Origin: Candidatus Brocadia sp.
GTDB taxonomy: Bacteria; Planctomycetota; Brocadiia; Brocadiales; Brocadiaceae
Length of the DNA stretch: 6,275 nucleotides
Assembly (NCBI GenBank): GCA_030837935.1
Contig: JAUQXU010000201.1
Span: 1 to 6,275 of the forward strand
Direction: 5' to 3'
The notes below the pieces were generated by a model. That model did no database searches and was not told the DNA's origin. It worked only from the letters and a program-made list of their open reading frames with translations. Made by a program: the position numbers and the translations under genes. Below, piece after piece: positions 1-5,016 of this stretch; positions within the stretch are counted from its first letter, which is position 1; every line of letters begins with the position of its first letter.

Positions 1-127
1 GGATCTCGTGAAGAATGAAGTCCAGTATAATATCAATGTAAGGTATAAGGACGAGTCTCTGGTCTCAAAGGTTTGCGATGAACTTACGAGGTCGATCAAG
101 GATGTCAGTAAGCTTGGCTGGGAGTAA
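1..127 (+). CDS. C-terminal end of an unidentified protein (partial)
   Basis: An open frame enters from the left edge (first full codon at base 2) and ends at TAA 125-127 after 41 codons. The tail reads DLVKNEVQYNINVRYKDES and continues to ...DVSKLGWE. It looks like a small alternating strand/helix segment, with a charged strand, a helix LVSKVCDELTRSI and a final hydrophobic strand ending in Trp-Glu. This is faintly like the small C-terminal domain of MgtC/SapB-type membrane proteins, but the match is too short to name. No T-rich hairpin follows the stop, and the next gene has its own promoter 39 bases downstream, so no operon link is shown. Confidence 0.6.
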   Translation, partial: DLVKNEVQYNINVRYKDESLVSKVCDELTRSIKDVSKLGWE

Positions 128-165
128 TGGGTTTTTGATTATCTAAATATCGACCAAATAAACAT

Positions 166-194
166 TTGACAATATATAGCCTATCTGATATATT
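166..194 (+). promoter_or_regulatory. Strong sigma70-type promoter with extended -10, upstream of the TPR lipoprotein gene
   Basis: A perfect -35 hexamer TTGACA (166-171) is followed by a 17-base spacer and the -10 hexamer TATATT (189-194). The TG at 186-187 adds an extended -10 element (TGATATATT). The transcription start would fall near 201-203, leaving an untranslated leader of about 68 bases before the ATG at 270. Near-consensus hexamers with ideal spacing are seen directly; activity is inferred. Confidence 0.75.
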
Positions 195-256
195 CCCCCC
201 TGAAAGTGTGGAATAGTCCGTTACAGACACATTCATATATCGATAACCGTTTTCAT

Positions 257-262
257 GGGAGA
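257..262 (+). promoter_or_regulatory. Shine-Dalgarno site that selects ATG 270
   Basis: GGGAGA lies 7 bases upstream of ATG 270. An ATG at 255 is in the same frame, but it overlaps the upstream edge of this purine run and has no comparable site in front of it (the preceding bases are CCGTTTTC). Starting at 270 also gives a more typical lipoprotein signal peptide beginning MIKNLV. Confidence 0.65.
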
Positions 263-269
263 CTTGATA

Positions 270-1526
270 ATGATAAAGAACCTAGTATCGCCATTCAGGA
301 CATTAACATTAATGGCCGTATTAGTTTCTGGGGGTATATACGGATGTTCTAAGGTCGATATGCCCGATGAGGTTATAACCGCATTTCAAAAGGCTATTAG
401 CATTAATCCAGCTTTGGCTGAAGCCCACTACAACCTGGGAATGGCTTACAATAATCGAACAATGGTTGATGAGGCTATTAAAGAACTAAAAAAGGCTACG
501 GAGATTGACCCAAATTATAAGGATGCTCTTTGTCAACTGGGTTTGCTTTACCTAGAAAAGGGTCTTTGGGAAGATGCCATAACCGCGCTTAAATCTGTGG
601 TTCAATTAGATCCCAACAATGAATTGGCGCACGGTAAGCTGGGCGATGTCTATAAAAACAGAAAGATGTTTAGTGACGCCATTCAGGCGTATAAGAGGGT
701 GATGGAGCTTAACCCCAAAGATGCAGTGTCTCAGTACAATTTAGGGGTGGTTTATGCCGCCGAAAATGAGACAGATGAGGCCATCCAGGCATTTAAGAAG
801 GCCATTGAGATCAATCCAAATTTTACAGATGCGCATTTTGGCTTAGGACAGATATATTTGGATAAGAAACAGACAGATGAGGCAGTGTCTGTATTTAAAA
901 AAGTTACTGATATCAATCCGAATCACGCCCCGGCATACTATCATCTCGGTTTGGCTTACTATGCTCAGGGCAACCACGTTAAGGCCGCAGAAGCTTACAG
1001 GAGATCGATAGAAATTGAGCCCAAAAATCCAAAAGTGCATTATAATCTCGGGATCGTTTATGCAGATGAGAGGTTGTTTGACAACGCCATCGGAGAATTC
1101 AGCGCCGTCGTGAAGCTTGATCCGGACGATGCAGAAGCTCATTATCGGCTTGGTAAGGCTTACGCCGACAAGCGCGTACTTGCGAATGCCATTGACACCG
1201 TTCGTAAGGCAGCAGCAGCCCATTACAATATACAGAATCCTTATTCAGATAAAAGGGCGCTTGACGAAGCAATTGCATCATTACAAAAGTCCATTGAAGT
1301 AAATCCCTACAATCCATCGGTATACTTTGACCTTGGGAGTGCATATTCACAAAGCAGTATCTTGGATGCGGCTGCAGCCGCCCTTGAAGAGACCATCAGA
1401 ATCGATCCTAATTTTGCACAGGCACATTATGGTTTAAGTATTATTTATGAGCGAAAGGGTATGAAAGAAGAGGCGCAAAGGGAGTTTTTAGTGTACAAGA
1501 AATTAACCGGTGACTGCAGGAAATAA
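270..1526 (+). CDS. TPR-repeat lipoprotein
   Basis: This 418-residue protein is almost entirely tetratricopeptide repeats behind a lipoprotein signal. The N-terminus MIKNLVSPFR leads into a hydrophobic segment and a lipobox-like IYGC with Cys26, so the mature protein is probably anchored by a lipidated Cys. IYGC is a slightly unusual lipobox. Numbered from the 270 start, a half repeat (about 32-47) is followed by eleven units of mostly 34 residues with the signature AxAxYNLGxxY...DEAIxxxKKAxEIxP. Units 1-7 (48-285) are regular. Unit 8 (286-314) and unit 9 (315-346) are short, together missing about 7 residues around an Ala4 stretch. Unit 9 also has Gln in place of the conserved Gly after the YN(L/I) motif. 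Units 10 and 11 are regular. No enzymatic domain is seen, so it is probably a scaffold for protein contacts at the membrane; the partner is unknown. It has its own promoter and terminator, so it is probably monocistronic. An in-frame ATG at 255 is the alternative start. Confidence 0.9.
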   Translation: MIKNLVSPFRTLTLMAVLVSGGIYGCSKVDMPDEVITAFQKAISINPALAEAHYNLGMAYNNRTMVDEAIKELKKATEIDPNYKDALCQLGLLYLEKGLWEDAITALKSVVQLDPNNELAHGKLGDVYKNRKMFSDAIQAYKRVMELNPKDAVSQYNLGVVYAAENETDEAIQAFKKAIEINPNFTDAHFGLGQIYLDKKQTDEAVSVFKKVTDINPNHAPAYYHLGLAYYAQGNHVKAAEAYRRSIEIEPKNPKVHYNLGIVYADERLFDNAIGEFSAVVKLDPDDAEAHYRLGKAYADKRVLANAIDTVRKAAAAHYNIQNPYSDKRALDEAIASLQKSIEVNPYNPSVYFDLGSAYSQSSILDAAAAALEETIRIDPNFAQAHYGLSIIYERKGMKEEAQREFLVYKKLTGDCRK

Positions 1527-1565
1527 ACTTCCTTGAGAAGAAAAATACGAGAGAGGATTAAAGAG

Positions 1566-1590
1566 AAGAGGGTTACAGCCCTCTTTTTTT
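1566..1590 (+). terminator. Intrinsic terminator of the TPR lipoprotein gene
   Basis: The sequence AAGAGGG (1566-1572), loop TTACAG and CCCTCTT (1579-1585) forms a perfect 7-bp stem. It runs directly into an uninterrupted T-tract ending at 1590. It lies 40 bases after the TAA of the TPR gene, a classic Rho-independent layout. The following gene starts only 32 bases further on, so it depends on readthrough or on a promoter close to the terminator; a weak TTGAGA at 1533-1538 has no convincing -10 partner. Confidence 0.85.
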
Positions 1591-1621
1591 GTTTCAAGAT
1601 TTGGAGAATTACCACAGCACT

Positions 1622-3232
1622 ATGCGGGATAAGATATATACCTATCTGAAGTCTCATAACAGCGGCGCTACCAGCCATGAACTGGTTGAACGCGTATTGA
1701 AAATCAAAGGCGCCTCACCCGGAATTAGCGAAACACTCATACGGACAGCCGTTGCCGGAGACCGTAGGTTTGTAGTAGATGAACATCATTTCTGGAAAAT
1801 TATTGAAAGAGGGGGCACGCCTCTTTCAGAGGCAGAATTTGTTCTTCTCAGCCTTTTGACATTAGACACCGTTGAGGGATCCAGAACAATTGTCGAAGTG
1901 AGTGCGCAAAAACTCAGAAATGACAAGATCGTAGACCGTCTTCATATCTGCATAAATCCCGCCTCTCCAGTCGTACCAACCCTTCACTTACCTCCGGATT
2001 TTGTACAGGAAATCAAAAGCGGAGTCCCTGGCGAGAAGGCAGCGGATTCTCTATGTAATTTCTTCGGAGAGGCAGTTTTGGTCGGTTACGGCATACAGTC
2101 CACGATAGATCAGCTTAATAAGATTTTTAATACCGTAAATAAAACGATTGAAAATTCAGTACTGTGCTTACACGATCTCACAAAGAAACTTATTCCAAAC
2201 CTTCATCCAAAATCGCTGAACGATATAGCCTCATTTTTGAAACTCACTACAATGGATACCCGGCGTACAGAAAAGGAGATTGGTGTAGTTGCCGATATCT
2301 TTTCCAGGCACAGGGAACTCCTGGAAGAGCAAGGATTCAGCACCGTGGAAGAGGTCATGGAATTTCAATATCCCAATATTGACTATGTCGATTTTAGTAA
2401 ATATGCCTTTGATAAGTGCTTTCTGTGGGCAATTCCTCAGAAACCCGGTATCTATAAGATGAGGGATAAGCATGGTGAGGTAATTTACATAGGCAAGGCA
2501 AAGAATCTGAGGGCACGAGTGAGCTCTTATTTTTGGAATACGGCAGACCGGCTGAAAAAGATAACCGATTTATTGAGGAACGTTTACAGCATTGAATATG
2601 AGATAGCCGGATCAGAACTCTCGGCAATGCTTATGGAGTACAGATTGATAAAACAATACCAGCCCCGATTGAACCAACAACTCGAGGTCCATGAAAGAGC
2701 AGCACGATATGGAAGATTGAAAAATTTCATAGTATTGCTCCCTTCTTCGGCAGAGGAAAGCCTGGAGTTATTCTTCGTGAGGGAGGGATTGCCATTAGAA
2801 CAATACGAAATTTTAAAAGACGCTGTAAACTTTTCTGAGGTCGAAAGAATGCTAGATAAGGTATATTATGAAAGTATAGAGGCAAGCGGCGGGTTGCCCT
2901 TACACACACAGGACAATAAAACCATCCCTAAATCCTTTATAAATTCTGCAGAATTCCCCGCTTCTAAAGAAAGACTCAAGGGGCTTGCCGGGGATTTAGG
3001 TAGATTTAAGGTTATTGCGTCTTCTGTTGAAAATAGCCTCAATGACAATACACTTACGGATGTTGAAACAGGGGAAATAGACATCGTGTTGAGTTGGTTA
3101 GAGACAAATAAAGATCACGTAAATTATATAAACATGGATACCGTTTGTACCAAAGAGGCATGTATGAAACTGGTGAAGGACTATATCAGAGACGAAGAAA
3201 CACCCCAAAAGAAGCATTTCCGGTTAAGATGA
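1622..3232 (+). CDS. Degenerate DnaQ-like exonuclease fused to an intact GIY-YIG (UvrC/Cho-type) nuclease
   Basis: This 536-residue, probably cytoplasmic DNA-processing protein reads in four parts. Residues 1-62 resemble a winged helix (ATSHELVERVL..., ending DRRFVVDEHHFWKI), as in HARE-type HTH regions. Residues 72-232 follow the DEDDh exonuclease pattern, including the IVEVSA strand, INPASPVVP, FFGEAVLVGYG and LIPNLHPKSLNDIASFL. Every expected catalytic acid is replaced: Ser77 and Leu79 stand where motif I has D-x-E, Tyr156 and Thr161 where motif II has H...D, and motif III H/D is lost near 212-217. Residues 268-355 are a complete GIY-YIG domain: PGIY with Tyr278, YIGKAKNLRAR (289-299), the catalytic Glu339 in MLMEYRLIK, and Asn351 in PRLN. 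Residues 370-536 are unassigned. No HhH or RNase H-like half of UvrC is present. Fusions of this architecture are known with an active exonuclease, and a repair or excision role is inferred. ATG 1622 was chosen because the in-frame TTG at 1589 lies inside the terminator T-tract. GGAGAA at 1603-1608 is a distant ribosome site (13 bases). The gene ends TGA-TAA. Confidence 0.87.
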   Translation: MRDKIYTYLKSHNSGATSHELVERVLKIKGASPGISETLIRTAVAGDRRFVVDEHHFWKIIERGGTPLSEAEFVLLSLLTLDTVEGSRTIVEVSAQKLRNDKIVDRLHICINPASPVVPTLHLPPDFVQEIKSGVPGEKAADSLCNFFGEAVLVGYGIQSTIDQLNKIFNTVNKTIENSVLCLHDLTKKLIPNLHPKSLNDIASFLKLTTMDTRRTEKEIGVVADIFSRHRELLEEQGFSTVEEVMEFQYPNIDYVDFSKYAFDKCFLWAIPQKPGIYKMRDKHGEVIYIGKAKNLRARVSSYFWNTADRLKKITDLLRNVYSIEYEIAGSELSAMLMEYRLIKQYQPRLNQQLEVHERAARYGRLKNFIVLLPSSAEESLELFFVREGLPLEQYEILKDAVNFSEVERMLDKVYYESIEASGGLPLHTQDNKTIPKSFINSAEFPASKERLKGLAGDLGRFKVIASSVENSLNDNTLTDVETGEIDIVLSWLETNKDHVNYINMDTVCTKEACMKLVKDYIRDEETPQKKHFRLR

Positions 3233-3241
3233 TAATTCGCC

Positions 3242-3279
3242 GGCTTAAAAACTAAAGCCTATCTCCGGTCTGACGGAGA
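3242..3279. other. Two small hairpins between convergent genes
   Basis: GGCTT (3242-3246) can pair with AAGCC (3255-3259), and TCTCCG (3262-3267) pairs perfectly with CGGAGA (3274-3279) over a 6-base loop. They lie between the end of the GIY-YIG gene (+) and the end of the HigA-like remnant (-), overlapping the latter's last codons. Neither is followed by a clean T-tract in either direction, so a terminator role is only a guess. Confidence 0.25.
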
Positions 3280-3558
3280 AAGAGACGAGGGGCAATGATT
3301 ACCTGATTCATAACTCTGGTAGTAATTTCCTTAGCGTTTGTAGATTTTTCTTCTTTTAAAGCATATTCCATCTGAATACCAAACCAGAAATCCGGCGTTG
3401 TATCAAAGAACTTTGACAGATGCAGTGTCGTATGGTCATTCATTCGTATGCTGTATTGACCAATTCTATCGCTGGAAAGTTAATCCGACCTTCGCAATGG
3501 GCAATTCTTCCCGGTCATCCGGAAACGGCGCCAGTTGTTCAAGAGGGTAGGTCGGCAC
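3252..3558 (-). pseudogene. Decayed HigA-like antitoxin (XRE family) remnant
   Basis: The - strand piece 3443-3252 reads MNDHTTLHLSKFFDTTPDF followed by WFGIQMEYALKEEKS. This matches the HigA pattern TALRLSKFFGTTPEFW...LQ-YDL after the DNA-recognition helix. Homology runs upstream of that Met (RIGQYSIR) but meets TAA in the same frame shortly before. In another frame, 3558-3469 encodes VPTYPLEQLAPFPDDREELP then IAKVGLTFQR and a TAG at 3468-3466. IAK.GLTFQR resembles the HTH of HigA (LAK.LGV..QRI). The two halves fit one antitoxin gene broken by a frameshift near 3468, with a diverged N-terminal half. HigA normally represses and neutralises the mRNA-cleaving toxin HigB; no higB is seen beside it. 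The C-terminal family match is clear, while the N-terminal half is tentative. Confidence 0.55.
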
Positions 3559-3702
3559 TACAGCCCGTTTTGAAAATTCACCCCTTGAAAATCAAGGATT
3601 GACTGGTGATGAGTGCCTGAAAACAACCGTTTTTCGGCGCGAATTGCGAAAATCGGGCTAGATGCTTTCTCAAATTGATTTTGAAACACTTGTGGACTGT
3701 AG
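3558..3702. repeat. 145-bp MITE-like element with imperfect terminal inverted repeats
   Basis: The left end CTACAGCCC (3558-3566) and right end GGACTGTAG (3694-3702) are inverted repeats with 8 of 9 matching. Allowing a small gap, similarity continues inward (GTTTTGAAAAT against GTTTCAAAAT). Both ends are flanked by GCA (3555-3557 and 3703-3705), a possible 3-bp target duplication. The interior holds smaller dyads, for example CCTTGA-TTT-TCAAGG and TTTTCG/CGAAAA, and encodes no protein of its own. It lies between the end of recognisable hsdR homology and the HigA-like remnant, and it supplies the last codons and stop of the hsdR frame. Boundaries are inferred from one copy only. Confidence 0.5.
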
Positions 3703-4728
3703 GCACTTTTCTCCTCCAAAATCGCAATCTCTTCCATTGTATGGCTTAACCATGAAATACTATTGGTTTTTCCGCTTCCTGCGGAATGCTGAACCAAATA
3801 ATTCTGCCCTGCCCCTTCTCCTTTAGTTGTAGTAATCACTGTGCGCACGGCGTCAAGCTGATGGTAGCGCGGGAAAATCATGATTTCCTTAACCTCAAAA
3901 CGTGATCTGCCCTGGCTGTCCGTCACCTTTTCTTCTTTCCGTTCAATAAACATGAAAGAGCTGACAATATCTAAAAATGAATCTTTCTGCAAAACATCTT
4001 CCCAGAAATAGCCTGTCCGATACCCTGATTTGTGCTCAGGATTACCCGCAGCGCACTTGACCTCTCCCGGATGACTGCCGCGATTGAATGGCAGGAAGAA
4101 GGTCTTTTCGCCTTTCAACTCTGTAGCCATATAGACTTTATCCACATCAGCGGCAAAATGAACAAGCGCTCGTTTCTTGAAAGAAAAAAGCGGGGCGTTA
4201 GGACTGCGCGTGTAGCGGTATTGCTTAACAGCGTCATGCCACGTTTGGCCTGTGGTGGGGTTTTTTAGCTCACATGTTGCGACAGGCAGGCCGTTGATAC
4301 TAAAAACCAGGTCAATTGTTTCATTTGTCTCCGGATGGCAGGGAATCTGCCGGGTGACGCGTAAACGATTTTTATTATAAAGCCCAATAATATCCGGATT
4401 AAGGCCATGTGAGGACTTGAAGTAAGCCAAGAGAAAGGTCTTTTCCGAAAAACTTAAAACCATAACGCAATACGTGGAGCGTTCCCTTGGCATCAAGTTC
4501 CTTTACAAGCGTTACTATCAATTTATTGGGAAGCTCTTCACCATGTAACGCTTCCATCTCCTGCCACAACGTCAGTTGCGTTTCTTTAATAAAAGCGACA
4601 ACTTCGGAACGGAACAAAGCCAGTTGCTTATCCCAATCCTTATTCGAACCTTGTTTCCACCCGGATTTATTAATCAGGGTTTCTTCCAAATAAGATTCAA
4701 AGGCTTTTTCCGTTGTTTGGTCTCCCAT
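3558..4728 (-). pseudogene. hsdR: Type I restriction enzyme R subunit, frameshifted and truncated
   Basis: The frame opens at ATG 4728 (MGDQTTEKAFESYLEETLI...) behind AAGGTGGGG. It covers the HsdR N-terminal region to ...LRYGFKFFGK, then slips. Homology resumes one frame over as KTFLLAYFKSSHGLNPDII. Removing one base from the A4 run (opposite T4441-4444) restores FFGKTFLLAYF, so the break is a single-base insertion or a sequencing error. The second part holds the nuclease motif (D in NETIDLVF, then ELK in VATCELKNP), the FPRYHQLDAVR helix and Walker A (QHSAGSGKTNS, bases 3779-3765). HsdR similarity stops just after SISWLSH, near 3741. The last 60 or so residues, to TAG 3560-3558, are encoded by junk and the MITE-like element. 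HsdR is normally about 1000 residues, and the other helicase motifs are missing, so no ATP-driven translocation or restriction is expected. An in-frame TTG at 4746 was rejected as start. No hsdM or hsdS lies in the window. Confidence 0.85.
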
Positions 4729-4744
4729 ATCACCCCACCTTTTC

Positions 4745-4797
4745 AAGCATCTAATGCTTTGTGCATAACTTACCCAATCAAATAACCATCAAATAAC
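4745..4797. promoter_or_regulatory. Dyad and 11-bp-period direct repeat upstream of hsdR
   Basis: AAGCAT-CTA-ATGCTT (4745-4759) is a perfect 6-bp inverted repeat immediately upstream of the hsdR ribosome site. ATCAAATAAC occurs twice, at 4777-4786 and 4788-4797, one helical turn apart; on the coding (-) strand this is two GTTATTTGAT units. A perfect TTGACA on the - strand (4814-4809) lies just upstream, but no good -10 is spaced correctly after it. The layout could be an operator for restriction control, but no regulator is identified. Confidence 0.35.
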
Positions 4798-4919
4798 AAC
4801 TCTTTTATTGTCAATCGGTTACAATAATTTTCTCCATATCATTACAAAACAGTCAAATACAAAATTACGCCCAGGCAGGAACATAGCGGGCATATTTTTA
4901 AGAGATAAAAAATGTTTAA
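4798..4919. other. AT-rich spacer between hsdR and the group II intron 3' end
   Basis: This stretch holds no credible gene on either strand. It contains the lone - strand TTGACA at 4814-4809 and several T/A runs. It should be the 3' exon flank of the group II intron on the - strand. I see no tRNA, repeat array or clear terminator in it. Confidence 0.5.
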
Positions 4920-4924
4920 CCGCC

Positions 4925-4997
4925 GAGTAGGCACGGGGGAGTTTCACCCCCAAGCCCCTCACAGAACCGTACGTGACAGTCTCCCGTCATACGGCTC
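4925..4997 (-). ncRNA. Group II intron domains V and VI
   Basis: Domain V is exactly 34 nt (4997-4964, - strand). It starts GAGCCGTATG and ends GTACGGTTC, with the catalytic AGC triad at positions 2-4, a two-base bulge (A, C) and a GAGA tetraloop closed by G-C. All helix positions pair as Watson-Crick or G-U. Domain VI (4960-4925) folds from GAG...CTC through GGC/GCC to a GGGGG/CCCCC stem. It leaves one unpaired A, opposite base 4928, which is the expected branch-point nucleotide. The ribozyme core seen here is therefore intact although the protein gene is broken. The class assignment and exact 3' splice site need the missing 5' half. Confidence 0.88.
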
Positions 4998-5016
4998 GTG
5001 TTATTCTTGATACGCT

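Noticed and set aside
843..1223. Antisense open frame within the TPR gene
   Set aside because: It lies wholly inside a well-supported repeat protein gene, has no ribosome site or family resemblance and mirrors the TPR repeat periodicity.
420..1500. Regular 102-bp periodicity as a DNA tandem repeat or CRISPR-like array
   Set aside because: The periodicity is the 34-codon TPR unit; the nucleotide copies are too diverged for a DNA-level repeat.
1589..1621. TTG at 1589 as the start of the GIY-YIG fusion gene
   Set aside because: It lies inside the terminator T-tract and has no ribosome site; the extra 11 residues add nothing to the predicted fold. ATG 1622 is preferred.
3262..3279. Perfect 6-bp hairpin as a bidirectional terminator
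   Set aside because: No T-tract follows the stem in either direction; kept only as a low-confidence hairpin.
3558..3740. Tail of the hsdR frame as a genuine HsdR helicase region
   Set aside because: After SISWLSH the sequence has none of the expected HsdR motif order (no DEAD-type motif II), and most of it is accounted for by the inverted-repeat element.
4032..4268. Plus-strand open frame opposite hsdR
   Set aside because: It is the shadow of the conserved HsdR coding frame and shows no start signals or recognisable protein features.
4729..4746. TTG at 4746 as the hsdR start
   Set aside because: The six added codons cover the Shine-Dalgarno sequence itself; ATG 4728 begins the MGDQTTEKAFE motif typical of the HsdR N-terminus.
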